64,000 bases of DNA. Source: Dichetophora obliterata. Taxonomy: Eukaryota; Arthropoda; Insecta; Diptera; Sciomyzidae. This document shows positions 10,621 through 22,077 of the stretch, piece after piece (the stretch's first letter is position 1; the number at the start of each line of letters is the position of its first letter). A program made the translations under genes and the position numbers. The notes under the pieces were generated by a model, which saw only the letters and a program-made list of their open reading frames with translations, had not been told where the DNA came from and searched no databases. The DNA lies in the NCBI GenBank assembly GCA_963920525.1, contig OY986439.1:213618000-213681999 (forward strand). Reading direction: 5' to 3'.

Positions 10621-11035
10621 CCTTTGGTTAGCTCAATTAAGAAAAAAAATAAAGTTTTATCAAAATTGGCCACGCCCACTACCCACCGCCCATACAACCC
10701 AAAGTTTTTTTGACCCAAAGTTTTTGAAATTTGGCACATAACCTTTCATTACCTCAATTAAGAATAAAATAAAGTTTAATCTAAATTGGCCACGCCCACT
10801 ACCCACCGCCCATACAACCCAAAGTTTATTTTTGGCCAAAAGTTTTTGAAATTTGGCACATAGCCTTTTATTACCTCAATTAAGAATAAAATAAAGTTTC
10901 ATCTAAATTAGCCACTCCCACTACCCACCGCCCATACAACCCAAAATTTATTTTTGGCCCAAAGTTTTTGAATTTTGGCATAGAGCCTTTATTACTTCAA
11001 TTAACGCCCACCACTCACCGCCCATATAACCCATA
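10621..11035. repeat. Tandem repeat (about 120 bp, three and a half copies) inside the Transib
   Basis: Units share 'ggccacgcccactacccac', 'gcccatacaacccaaagttt' and 'ttgaaatttggcaca', with starts near 10,671, 10,791 and 10,911. The array lies between the transposase stop and the left terminus. Read on the transposase strand, the motif is 'gtgggcgtggcc', reminiscent of the other 'gggcgtgg' minisatellites in the window. Confidence 0.9.
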
Positions 11036-11123
11036 TTATATTTTTTCCCACAAGTTCTTGTTTCTTTACCAAAACTATTTATTTCATAAATAAATTTCAA
11101 TACATGCATTTAAATATAGACTT

Positions 11124-12774
11124 TTATTCATTATCTATCATTTCAGTAACTACATCATGAAGTGCAAGAACCTGTTTACGGGGCTGACATCTAATGCTAC
11201 TTATAAAAGGATCTGACAATACTAGAAGTCGATGAAAAACATCTGTATTTGTTGCAACTCTATCACACTTTCTGGATAACCTAAATCTATAAGTTCTATA
11301 ATCTTTATTTCTGGCTTCTTCGGCTTCTTCAGAAAGCATGCCAATAGGAAGTATTGCCGCATCCATGATATCTTTTCCGTGTATCAGTATTTTGTGTACT
11401 GTTACTGGCATATATTTACCAACTATATTTTTCAAGAAAAAGTTTTGCTGTATCTTGAACAAAATTCTTGGTCTTCAAGGAATTAACTTTTTTGCTACAA
11501 GTTATTATTTGTAGAATAATGCGAAATCGATCAATTAGTTGCTCCTCTACACCAGTCACATCGGCAACAAGTGCGGGATTAGAAAAGAAACGCCTGGACG
11601 TATTTCCATCGTTAGTAGACCCAGTTCCTTGTTGAACTGCACCCACTCGTATACTCATCTGTTCCTTTAAGGCCTTCTGAATTCGAAGTTTATTTTCCAG
11701 TTTTAGACTTTTGTGTTCGTCCTTGAGCGCCGACCATCTTTCAAATGGTTTGTTGTAGGCAATATGAAGTATGCACTCCATAAATTTAATGCGAGCATGT
11801 AAGGAGGAAACGCCCATTTTGATTGCTTCACCATCAATAGCTTTGCTTGAAACTAAATTAAGATTATTCATTTCAGTAGGTTTCGCTTTGCAAATGTAAC
11901 AAACAGCTGCTGAAGATGTATCTGTAACCGTTTGAGCTGTCTTTCCATCTAACACTGTAAACACGAAATTATGCTTGATCGAAAATTGCTTCCCGCATGC
12001 TACAACTTCGGTATTTTTCAAAGCAGCAATATCTAAATTAATTTTTTCAACAAGGCTTAGCACTTTTTCTTTTGTTTCTTTGGTAAATACAAAGGAGATA
12101 GGACGGCAAAATCTTGTTGATGACGGACTTTTATTTCGCCAATATTCTTCTTGAGAAATCGTCTGTAGACTTAGCGGAACCATACATGCCAGTAACAAAC
12201 TTTTATCGCTTACATCAGCTGCTAAACTCTGATTGTACTCAACATGTCCAGAGGAACCATCGCAACCCCACTTACATGTAAACTCTAATTTATCCGTCAT
12301 ACCATTTAATTCTTCATCCGGAAAAGTTTGAAATAATCGGCTTAACGTATGATCCATTAAACTTTGCAAGGAAACAGACGCAGCTTTTTCAGTTATTTCA
12401 ATTTCATCTGGATAGCAATGCCTTTTTTCTTCTCTGACGTTTGCATATGGTGGCAAAATATCGTATCCTTCATTTTTGAGAAAACTTTTCATGGCTTCAT
12501 ACTGATTCTTTGTAAGCTCTGCATCCATCATCATTGCTAGTACAGCCGGCGAACGAATATAACATCGAGTTGGTATATTTCCACCCATCACTTTGCTTGC
12601 CATATTCAAATGTTCTTGTGAATATTTTGAAGCTAATTCAGTAGCCTTGAAACTCTTTGTGCGAACTTGACAATCTTCAAAATCTTTCGCTGGCCTTCCT
12701 AGTTTAGTTGAACAACTAAGCTCGCTATTAAGTGATACCTCAAATACAGCTAAAAACACAATAGGAAAAAACAT
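11124..12774 (-). pseudogene. Transib transposase (RAG1-related), core and C-terminus, one frameshift
   Basis: This encodes the DDE recombinase that would cut at the element's own 'cacagtg' ends. The first frame (452 residues, 12,774-11,416) has a 'GRPAKDFEDCQVRTK' linker near residue 26, the first catalytic Asp in 'WGCDGSSG' (D172), the second Asp in 'FTVLDGKTAQ' (D276), a 'CYIC' zinc-binding pair at 292-295, and the conserved 'SLHARIKFMECILHIAYNK' segment at 323-342. It stops at 'LEKYSW'. The next frame (11,462-11,124) continues with 'YMPVTVHKILIHGKD' and the 'LSEEAEEARNKDYRTYRF' block that supplies the catalytic Glu. The frames meet at about 11,416-11,425, consistent with one extra base. 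The first residues before about 'VFEVSLN' are probably intron: the minus strand reads 'tgtgttttt' then 'ag' there. The assignment rests on recognising the family motifs and is strong. Confidence 0.9.
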
Positions 12775-12859
12775 TTACACATATAAAATTTTATAACGTA
12801 CTTTTTAAACGTACTTTTTAGCTAATCTTCTTTTTTTTTAAAAAAAATGGGATTTTAGT

Positions 12860-13063
12860 TTATGCGATTTTTGCCACCGTTTTTTGAAATTCTTGGTCAT
12901 TACCAAGAAACCTCTTTTGAATTGCTCTTTTCACTATATCGATTTCTTCATCCTGAAGCATTGCATTTTTTGATTTAATGAAACCGGTTATTAATTCCAA
13001 ACTTGCATTGCAATTAATGAGTTCGTAACTCAGTTCACTATTTAACACAGAAAATAAACTCAT
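12860..13063 (-). CDS. Probable N-terminal exon of the Transib transposase
   Basis: A 67-residue frame starts with a proper ATG and reads 'MSLFSVLNSELSYELINC'. It sits just upstream, on the same strand, of the main transposase frame and about 690 bp inside the right terminus. The family is usually somewhat longer at its N-terminus than the main frame alone, so this is a natural first exon. The intron would be short (roughly 100 bp) with an acceptor near 12,745. I could not find an equally clear donor; one weak candidate is the 'acg|gtggca' close to the end of this frame. A lesion instead of an intron is possible. Confidence 0.55.
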   Translation of the reverse strand: MSLFSVLNSELSYELINCNASLELITGFIKSKNAMLQDEEIDIVKRAIQKRFLGNDQEFQKTVAKIA

Positions 13064-13767
13064 TTTAATGATATTTCTTTAACTTCGCTATTTGCTATTT
13101 TGACGTTGTATTTTTATTGTTGTTAAATCATATGGTTTTGTTTTTAATCTATTCCAAATAAGTTATTGTTGTAACTAAATGTCATACTAACGCACGTGCC
13201 TAAAAGTATGCCATATCTCTTTGTAATTTTTTAAAAATAAAAATTTCATGGATTTGGAGACAAATTTTATGATTTCATAAAAGATTATTAATTATTTAAA
13301 CTTTTTTTTAATTGATAGTATGGAGTCCTACCTTTCATTTTATTATAGCGGGAGCACCTAGCACGACCGAGCAACCTTTTTTTTTTTCTTCCAAGGAAGT
13401 TTGCAATCACGGCACATTATAGAACAAATTTTATTCTTCATATCTTTTAAACAATATGAGCGAACTTTATATTTTTTTTAAATACGCAGAAAAAGCTATA
13501 TTTGAAAAAAATCACTATTTAAATCAGAGCAATAAAATTATCTTACGTACAAACACTATAGAAGTGCGTAAACAGTTTTCAATATTTTGGACCAAAATTT
13601 ACATGTGGCTTTACTTCATTATTTCAAAGGCAAATAAACGTTTTTTTGGAATAGAATTTATGGATTCTTCATACTGAATCAATTCTCTACAAAACTGCAT
13701 CATTACATTTTTAAATATTATGTGTGGAAAAAATTACTTATTGCACAAAAAATCCCACTGTGCGCCA

Positions 13768-15453
13768 TCTGACTGTCGTATTCCATAATTATGCAACCCT
13801 GCGATGTATGCAATTATGCTGCTGTAGACAAAGCATAAAAATACGAGGTACAAAAAGCACGTCCAAGGACTACTTTTATTCACAAGTAGTTGCATGCAAA
13901 ACAACCATATAAAAAATATTAACCAATAACAGACCCGCGTATTAAAACTGTGAATAGCCTTATTAATTTCATTCTGCATTGGATTTTATTTTTATTTTTT
14001 CCATATTAATTTGCGTCCGCCTAAAACTGTGCAGCATGTTGACACAAAAATAAAATCGCCTTTATTATGAATTTGAACTAGTTATTTTATTATTAGCTAC
14101 AGCAGCAAAACAACATTTAAGACTTGCAACCGGATAAAGCTCGCATGCTAGACGCCCATAAATATCTATATATATAAAGCAAAAGTGAAAAAAAAAACAA
14201 CTGCTAACCACACACATAGCTAAATACGCATATATATATATATATACACACTGACACGCACAGCTATAACGAACGCCAAGCAGTCTGGCAAAACTTCGTT
14301 GCACTAGCTTTATGGACAAAGCACACAACAACTGCTGCAGCAAACCACAAATTATGTGCGACACGCTTAGAAATAGGCAGCACAGCCACAACAAATAGCA
14401 CACAAATACACTTATTATATAAAAAAACTGGCCCATTTCCCCATTTTGTAGGTAAAAGCATACCTTTTTAAGCGCGCACATTTTATTAGTGATAATGAAC
14501 TCGATGGTGCAGCGCAAAAACCAGGCATACTAGTGGTAAAAGCATACTTTTAGGTAAGCAAAAAAAACACCATTAATACAGCTGCAGCTAATGGTGCAAT
14601 GCTGGTTGGCGCAGCAGTAGTCGCACTTTATGGCTATGTGTTTGTATACCGTATTTGCGGTCATAGTCAAGCGAGACGATATGAACTCAACGCGCCGCAG
14701 CATAAAACCTGCATGTTAGCAATAAATGCTGCATACTTTTAGGAGGCACAAATTAAATAAAATTTATTTATTTATTAATAAACTTATAAATACAATTCAA
14801 TTGAGGAAAAGAGGCGACACGAAATAATATAAGATTATAAAGCTCTTTATGAGCTTTTGACAACGTTATTTGTGAATTTTTCTAATTGAGTCTTGGAGCG
14901 AATGAGTGCGTTTGCATTTTGATTTTATCAATATTAAAACTTTCATTTTGATAAACAAAAGTTTTATTGCAAAGCATAAATCACAGAAAAAAATTGATTT
15001 TACTAACTAAATTGCTTAAAAGATAAACTTTATATGCGAAAATTAACAACAAATGGAATTTCTTCAACATCTTTAATAACAGTTTGAACGGAAACGCAAG
15101 CTAAAACGTATGTAATGCTACACATCCGTTGGCTGCCACTTTGCACTGTTGTTGCAGTTGTTGTTGTACCTGCTGGAACAACTCTAAAGCAGGTACAACA
15201 TTAAAAAAATCAACATGATGCCAAAAATTTTTTACACTTTCACTACGCGACTACTGGCAGTCGTCGTTTTGCTTTGTCGTAAGTCATAAATCTTTTAGCG
15301 CGGCTGGTGGTCGTCGGTGAAAATTTTGCTGTTTCTGTTTTTTTTTTGCAGCTCACTTTTTTGCAAACATGTTCACATTCTTCAAAAATGCTTCTTGATT
15401 TTTTTTTTTTAGTGTACTCTATGTTAAAGTTTTTGCGTTTGTAGTTATATATC
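13768..15453. other. Non-coding DNA with AT microsatellite
   Basis: No supported gene. A 'tatatatatata' microsatellite lies near 14,230-14,247, and a small hairpin ('gtacctgctgg' against 'aagcaggtac') near 15,168-15,198. The 'tgttgttgcagttgttgttg' tract near 15,145 is simple sequence. A 150-residue minus-strand frame at 14,065-14,517 reads as hydrophobic low-complexity translation and is not accepted. Confidence 0.5.
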
Positions 15454-15456
15454 TTA

Positions 15457-15596
15457 CTGCATTATTCTGTATCACGAACAAGCACACCAACGATGAGAAA
15501 GACACGAGAAACAATACTTTTTTCCATACAAAATTGTATTGCTTCTCGTTTCTTTCTTATCGTTAGTGTGCTTCTTCGTGATACAGAATAATGCAG
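15457..15596. mobile_element. Palindromic MITE (140 bp), TTA target duplication
   Basis: 'ctgcattattctgtatcacg' at the left is mirrored by 'cgtgatacagaataatgcag' at the right, and 'tta' flanks both ends. The interior is also palindromic ('cgagaaacaatac' against 'gtattgcttctcg'). A 3-bp TTA duplication fits PIF/Harbinger-type elements; the family is inferred from this alone. Confidence 0.85.
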
Positions 15597-15599
15597 TTA

Positions 15600-16606
15600 A
15601 GCTATAAATCCACGTAAAGGCTATTTTTCAACATTTCTTTTGCATATTTTTAGGAGCTCATGTAATTGTGAAGTGCTAATGCTAAACACACTTTTAGGCA
15701 CACACAGTGAAGTGTTTAAAGAGCAATTCACACATGCTTTAACCGTGAAGCGAAATTTGCTAAACAATTTTAACTCTCTGAGGCTTTTTTTAAATATTTG
15801 AGTTAGTTTTATTGACTGTTTAAAATAGTCAGCGCTATTCTATCGCTCTTGAGCAATTTAAGCTTTTTAAATAATTTTGTGCATATAATTTTGAAAGCTG
15901 TTTTATTGTCTAATTATTTAAAAGTTGTATTTATAATATACAAGCTTTTGGGCAACCTTATGTTTGTGCTTTTCTTAGCACTAAAGAGCGTTTTAGATTC
16001 CATACAAAATGCGAAGAGATTAATTTTTGCACTTATTTTAAAGGTGAAGTCAACTTTAGCAATTTAAAACATTTGTCAGCACTGCAATGCTTGGTTTTCA
16101 CTACGTCATTTTTATGACGCCACAAAATTTTATCACCTGAAATATCGATTCTTAATAAAACTCTAGAACATTTCCTGCATAGCTCTATTAAAAAATGTAT
16201 TTGTTTTTAATTTTCCAAGATTGTCAAAGTTAGAAAAATATCAACATGTTATTATTTTCAATTTGATTGACACCAACTGACCACTGATAATGACATAGTG
16301 AAAACCAAGCATTAGATTAAACTCTAAAACTACTGTTTTATGATCTTATTAAATCAATGCATCGTTTAAAGCAAGCTGAATTTTTTGCACTTTTAAAAAC
16401 TCCAAATTGCAAGTTATTTCAACTGTTGTCAACAATTATTAAAAAAAATTTAAGAGATTAACACGAGGTTGAACAGACATAAACACTTACCAAAGTATAT
16501 AAAAAAACAAAAATTTATACTGTTTAGAGTTCAGAAAGTATGCAAGCTTTAAAAATGTTTAGAGTTCAGAAAATCTGAACATTTTAAATTCTTTTTTAAG
16601 TTTCAA
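15600..16606. other. Non-coding spacer
   Basis: I see no supported gene. A short internal echo, 'gtttagagttcagaaa', occurs twice near 16,523 and 16,557. Confidence 0.45.
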
Positions 16607-16608
16607 TA

Positions 16609-17103
16609 GGGGTATTCACGATGTGGTGTATTTGGCCTTGTATTGTGTATTTTTAAAAAATTTGATATTTGTAGTAAATTTTATTAAATTACAAAAACAA
16701 GATGTTCAGCATTCAAAATACCCTGTGGCAAAAATACAACGAAGGAGCCCTATTGTATTCTTTGTAAATTTCGTTGTGAATTAAATTGTATTAAATTGCA
16801 TAAAAATTTCGTTGTGTAAAATTCAAAGTGATCGCAAAAGCATTTCTACTCAGCATGGAGGAAGCTACCGGCAACGCTGTGAGTTTATTTAATAAAAATT
16901 AATATAATTTAGTGTTTAGTTTCAATTTTTGTATGATTTCCTTTAGTTAAATGATGATTTAAATTAATGTTTCCAAACAAAAGAACATAAAAGAGCAGCT
17001 AATTTTAAAAAATACAATACTTTAGTAAAGGTTCGTTGTTAGATTGTAGGTATTGTAAATTTTGTAAAAATTTATCACAAATACACCACATCGTGAATAC
17101 CTC
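16609..17103. mobile_element. TIR element (495 bp), TA-flanked
   Basis: The left end 'ggggtattcacgatgtggtg' and the right end 'caccacatcgtgaatacctc' form inverted repeats of about 26 bp with one mismatch, with TA on both sides. The interior contains an ATG-led segment at about 16,855-16,878 followed by a consensus 5' splice site 'gtgagt', which may be a relic of the first exon of an autonomous parent. Confidence 0.85.
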
Positions 17104-17105
17104 TA

Positions 17106-17782
17106 ATGTTATAATATTTTTAAACTTGATTTTATGGAGTAATCAAATCCATAATTTATGATGAAAATAGAGCTTTTAATGCTTTCTTTAAAATTATAGA
17201 GCTTTTAAGATTCTACTCTAATACTTATATAAGACATTTTTAGATTCGATAGATGACGTTCAACAAAAGTTTTTACAAGAAACAAAAAAAAAAACAAAAG
17301 TGTTACAATGTTGCCGTGGGAGGCATTTCAAATCTTAAGTTTTTTGCAAAGCTTTCGTATAGTTTCACGAGGAAAAATAAATGATACTTAAAAAAATAAA
17401 AAATCTAGTGCTAGATTATTTTATTGAATAAACAAATTAATCATGGCTTTTCGTAAAACAGACATATTTACGCAAATAATTAATCAAAAGCTCATTTTAT
17501 TGACTAATAACAAAAATAAAAAATATTTAGAGCTTTTGTGATATAACAATGGTCGCGTTTTTTGGAAGAGCTTTTGAAATTCAATAAAAGTTCAGGAAGG
17601 CACTTCAATTTATAGCAATAAAGCAAAGATCAGTGACACTAAAACCACTAAATTCAATATGATTCTGTTGAAAGCACTGTGTTCAGAAACACTTCAATTC
17701 ACTCCTTATAAAAAAGCGGCAGTTTTAGCATTTAACTTTCTTTAAATAAAATAAAACGTGTTTCTGTTAACAACAAGAAGCT
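17106..17782. other. Non-coding flank of the copia remnant
   Basis: No gene is seen. If the copia copy kept a 5' LTR it should lie here, but I could not match a repeat to the far side. Confidence 0.4.
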
Positions 17783-19750
17783 ATGGCAACCAACGCAAGG
17801 AAGTTCCTAACGGAAATTACAAAAACTGGAGTTTTTTCGTAAAAATTTATCTGTACTGCGTTGATGTTTTGGAAGGTTCAACAGGGACTGGTTCAACTCC
17901 AATAACTCAATGCAGTTATTGTCAAGTTCCATGAGAAGAATGGGCGGGCAATCATCATTATGAGCTGCGTCTTAGATAATTATATGAAGTATTTGGAAAA
18001 ATATGAATTGGGACGTTTTTTTCTGTGAAGTCAGCGTCCAGTCAAACTATTGTGAGGGGGCAGTTGACGAGACTTCAACTTTAAAATAGAACATAAATAA
18101 AGGACAATTTTTTATTAAAATTCGATAGCGATGTTATAAAATTTAAGTCGCCTGGCGCAATGCTAACTGAGTGCGACCTAGTATCTCAGTTGTTTGTTCC
18201 TCTTCCAGAGAGCTATGATGAAGTTCTCGAGAACATGAAAGAAAGTGAACAAACAATTCAGACGATCAAGCAGAGATAAATGGCAAAAGATAGAAAAGGA
18301 TCCGATCGTGCCTTAGGAAACGAACAAAAGAAGACAACAATGGCTTTTTTCAACTACAACGAAAGATAAATATTATAGATTCAACGGAAAATGTTGCAAC
18401 TGTGGAAGACGGGCCACATAAAAGCAAACTGCAGAGTTCGTGTTAAAGGTGACAATAGGAATGCAATCAATTTTAAAGATAACGAGAGGCATCTGTATGC
18501 TTCATACCAGACAGATTCAAAAGATGCAACGATCGTATGGAATTTATGCTTGGTTCTGGATCAAGTGGTTATCTTGTTAAGGAAAGGTGATATATTACAA
18601 ATATTCAAACTTTGATGAAGCCAATTATATTACAAGTGGCTAAGAACGAAGAAGCTTTAATAGCTAGGGAGTTTGGAGACATTTGTGGATATACAACTAA
18701 AGGCACATTAATTGTACTAAAGGAAGTGCTGTGTGTTCCGTATCTGTGGGATAACCTGATTTTTTTTCATCGACAGACAAGTGTGCCCGAATGCTAGTGC
18801 TAGAGGGGAATTTAAAAAAAAAACGTTGCCAGTGTCATCAATAAAGGTGAAGAAATCGCTTGTGCTAAGTTAAAAAGGAACCGATTTGCAGAAAATGAAC
18901 AAGTTTCAAATGAAGAAGAAAGATCAGGAGAAGAAGAAGCCCAACAATTGAGACCAAATTCACGTGTTCCAATTCCAAGCCACAATGTAACATTAAATGA
19001 ACAATATATTGAATCTGCTCCTGAAGCATATGAGGCAATTTACAGCTGTCCCGAATATGAGAAGCGGATTGATGCAGTTGGTGAAGAATTGAAATCAATG
19101 GAGAAAAATCAAGTATGGAAAATTGTCAAGCGCCCAGCTGGAGTGAGATCACTTAAATAAAAATGGGTATTTAGAATAAAAAAATGCAGATATAAAATCC
19201 ACAAGATATTAGGTTTTGCAACCTTCTTTGGTTGCTAAAGGATTTATTCTAAAGCATGGAATTGTAAATAAAAAAAATTGCGTCTGTTGTTAACTAGGTT
19301 GACAACAATTCGAAAAGTTCTGTGAGAGTACAAAAACCATTTGACTCTGATTCTTTAGATGCAAAAAGCGTATTTTTTTATGGGCAACTAAAATAAGAGA
19401 TATACATGGAAATTCCGAATGAATCAAAAGCAAGAAATGACAAAGTCTGCAAACTGGAAAAATATCTATCCGGTTTGAAATAAAGCCCTCGTTGTTAGAA
19501 TGAGAAGATAAACGCCTACCTTCTACAACTAGGATTAAAGAGATTGAAGCACGATTATTGTTTGTACTCCAAGAAAATTAATGACAATTTCATTTTTATG
19601 CTACTCTAAGTTGATGATATACTAAAAGCGGGACATTTTTTAACATCAATTGAGTCAATTTGAAGCTGAATATATCGCATTAAGGCAGTATTCTAGTGTG
19701 GAAAATTGAAAAAATCAAAATATATTTTATATATTGAAGAATATCTCCTT
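17783..19750 (+). pseudogene. Ty1/copia retrotransposon remnant (gag-pol), heavily decayed
   Basis: This reads as a copia-type gag-pol with many stops and shifts. The gag part begins at an ATG (17,783). Around 18,116-18,240 it translates as 'FKSPGAMLTECDLVSQLF' and 'LPESYDEVLENMKE', typical of the copia gag domain. A zinc knuckle, 'CCNCG...GHIKANC', lies at 18,393-18,432 and is broken by a shift. The protease region reads 'GSGSSGYLVK' (about 18,550), followed by 'TLIVLKEVLCVPYLWDNL' (about 18,705). Reverse transcriptase fragments follow: 'MEKNQVWKIVKRPAGVRSLK' (about 19,100), 'EIYMEIPNE' and 'KVCKLEKYLSGLK' (about 19,400-19,480), and a degenerate catalytic 'VDDI' (about 19,610). 'FEAEYIAL' (about 19,665) marks the RNase H region. 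Most of integrase appears deleted between 18,800 and 18,950. Confidence 0.85.
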
Positions 19751-20498
19751 AAAAGAACAGAAATCCACTCTACACACTACATCTACGGTGCTCTATAGCA
19801 TGGGACCAATATTAAGAGTCGGCCAACGCCTCTTCGGATTTCAAAGGATCCACCAGATAGGTTCCCTAATTTTATAGCACAGATCTACATTAAAAGTTCA
19901 TTTGAACTATGTACATGACGGTGACACGTTTAGCCTCTAAAATTGTACATGACTAGGTTATTTAAAATAACCATGGGTCATATCGGTATACATACCGATA
20001 ATTTAAGTCATTTTTTTGGCACGCAACTTCGTCATCATGATTAAAGAATTGGCATATGTTTGTCAGATCCTGAAAAACTAGGAGGCGATGCCATAAATTA
20101 AAACCTCTGGTACTGTCGCTTATGTAATCAGGTTTCCCATCAATTGACGAAAACTACTCAGATTGTATAGGTTTCCCGTCACATTTTCTTAAATTCCAAA
20201 GGTAGCAGTATATTTATCCGGTATTTGCTTACCATTCTAACATTTACTGTTTAAAATTAACGAGAATTCCATCTACCATCACTCTCTTAGTAATTTACGG
20301 GAGTTACCAACCCGAGTTAAACATGGTGTAAATCGCACCGACTTTTCTGGTCTCCAACCACAACTAGTACGAACGAACCCCGAAGGACCACAGTCATGAC
20401 AATCAATACCTGGCAAAAGGTTCCACCAGACAAGGCTCTTCAACATTCCGTCTACAGACCAAAAGTTCTTAGAACACACCAAAACATTTGTATTAGTC
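19751..20498. other. Non-coding, possible LTR or other repeat debris
   Basis: No gene is accepted. The segment 20,279-20,482 is less AT-rich than its surroundings and gives a 67-residue minus-strand frame with no recognised motif. Part of this stretch (from about 19,921) is repeated at 20,866. Confidence 0.4.
19921..20085. repeat. Diverged direct repeat, copy 1
   Basis: It shares 'gtgacac', 'atgactaggtta', 'ccgataattta', 'acgcaacttcgt' and 'gaaaactaggagg'-like blocks, in the same order, with 20,866-21,035. The two copies bracket the SINE and may be parts of one older repeat or degenerate LTRs of the copia remnant. Confidence 0.6.
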
Positions 20499-20864
20499 GG
20501 CCTTTGTAGTCTTGTGGAGAGTGCGCTAGACTATGAACCCAGAGGTCCCTGGCTCGAATCCGGGCTCGGGCATGGTTCTTTTCACTTTCTTTGTTCTTCG
20601 CTACATTTAAGAATTATGGAAAACTAAAAATCCACAACTCTGTCGAAAATGTGGAATTCAAGGATAGAAACAACTAAGGGCTGGAAATTCTTGCCGAGGT
20701 TAAGGCATAACACTAGCCTCGGTTTTGCCTAATTATTAATTCACGTATGCTTCCAATCAATTCTGCTAAATAATCTATCACTTTCTTTTCAGGTCAAAGA
20801 CCAAACCTTGTTTGTACAAGGCATGCGCCTTGGTTCTTTGATATTTTTTTAAAAAAAAAAAAAA
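20499..20864 (+). mobile_element. tRNA-derived SINE, copy 2 (uninterrupted)
   Basis: The head has an A-box-like 'tagtcttgtggagagtgcgc' and a B-box-like 'ggctcgaatcc' (about 20,551), then 'gggctcgggcatgg'. The body includes 'ggctggaaattcttgccgag' and 'caggtcaaagaccaaac', and the copy ends in an A-rich tail. It aligns along its length with the minus-strand copy at 7,555-8,874, showing a dispersed family of about 366 bp. It acts as the empty site for the MITE inserted in copy 1. Confidence 0.85.
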
Positions 20865-20865
20865 T

Positions 20866-21035
20866 TTGAAAGTGACACATTCAGTCACTAGAATTGTTTA
20901 TGACTAGGTTAATTAGCCATTGGTTTCCCGATAATTTAATACCGCAAGAGAACCACAATCCTACTTACGCAACTTCGTTAGCTTAATTAAGGATTCTTGA
21001 AATCCTCTTTCGGAAAACTAGGAAGCGTGCCGTAG
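20866..21035. repeat. Diverged direct repeat, copy 2
   Basis: Partner of 19,921-20,085 in the same orientation. It begins immediately after the SINE A-tail and is more diverged in its middle. Confidence 0.6.
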
Positions 21036-21899
21036 TATATCATTGGCCCATACTACATCAACGATTACTTTGTCTCTTACATAGAACCCTAACTCTAAAG
21101 CAAAGGTCTGCAGCCAAAGGTCTGCAGATAGATCAGGTCTCTTCTTCTTGATGGATGACGATATCAAGATATTTTATAACTGTACTTCAAGTTATATTGG
21201 ATTGATCGACTATCACAACTCTATATGTTGTGATAACTTAATACCATAACAATGCCGTCTCCAAGATTTGGCACCAACAACCAAAGTTCAAGGTGGACCT
21301 TTTGTTTTACAAAAATCAGATGAATCACTCAAGAGACCGGTGTGAAGTTAGCATCTTTTTCGCAGCATTCGGCGAATATGAAATGTCCGATCTCTGTAAT
21401 CACATATGTTGACAACAGAATGCTGCTAAATTGAATGAGCTTTAAAATTTATCGGCGAATTCAAAAAGCTTTCTACTGATTGATCAGTTCTTAAGCTTTC
21501 TAAAATAAGTTTACACTATTGTCCACTAGAGTGCTGGGTAAAGACATTTATATAATGGGCACAAACTGATTCTGGTTTCTCCGTAATTTTGTTATATTCT
21601 GAATTCAAATCGAAAGGCTGCCACATATTCAAAAATAAAATGCTCAAATTGTTTTGTTAAAAATAATTGCAACTGTCAATTCATACAAGCTTAGGTAAAA
21701 AGTATATTTTCCCCGGTTTTTAAAGTTTCAAAATTCTAGTAGATATTCAAGTATACGTATAAAATATTTATTTTTTTGCAACGTTGATTATTGTCAGCTG
21801 CTGTATGCTTACGGTGACTATCCATAAATGAAAAGGCATTAATGTTCTGTATTGTAAGGAAAATTCTGTATTTCTTATCATAAAAGTTATTGATGTTAA
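21036..21899. other. Non-coding spacer
   Basis: I see no gene or clear repeat boundary; 'aaaggtctgcag' is repeated twice in tandem near 21,103-21,127. Confidence 0.4.
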
Positions 21900-22077
21900 T
21901 TACCCTGCAGTGTAAGACTAGTCAGCATTAAAACATGAGTAGTATTTATACTAGTCAAAACAAACTAGTTTATATTTTGTCACGATTTACTAGTTGCAAA
22001 AGTAGTTCAAACCCAACTAGTTTTTGTCAAGTCACATTAAACCAGTTGTAAAACTAACAAAAATCAAACTATTCTAC

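Larger units (their letters stand above)
10544..13762 (-). mobile_element. Transib DNA transposon, complete ends and 5-bp target duplication
   Basis: Both termini begin 'cacagtgggatt' read inward (10,544-10,555 and, inverted, 13,751-13,762), giving a 12-bp perfect inverted repeat. Directly outside lie identical 5-bp copies of 'cgcca' (10,539-10,543 and 13,763-13,767). Five-base GC-rich duplications and 'cac' ends are hallmarks of Transib, the superfamily from which vertebrate RAG1 and its recombination signals are thought to derive. The element is 3,219 bp and carries its transposase on the minus strand. The first seven bases, 'cacagtg', equal the consensus recombination-signal heptamer. One apparent frameshift interrupts the transposase, so this copy is probably inactive or recently inactivated. 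Confidence 0.95.

Noticed and set aside
14065..14517. 150-residue hydrophobic minus-strand frame
   Set aside because: It runs through a TA microsatellite and low-complexity DNA and has no domain or membrane-protein pattern beyond T-richness.
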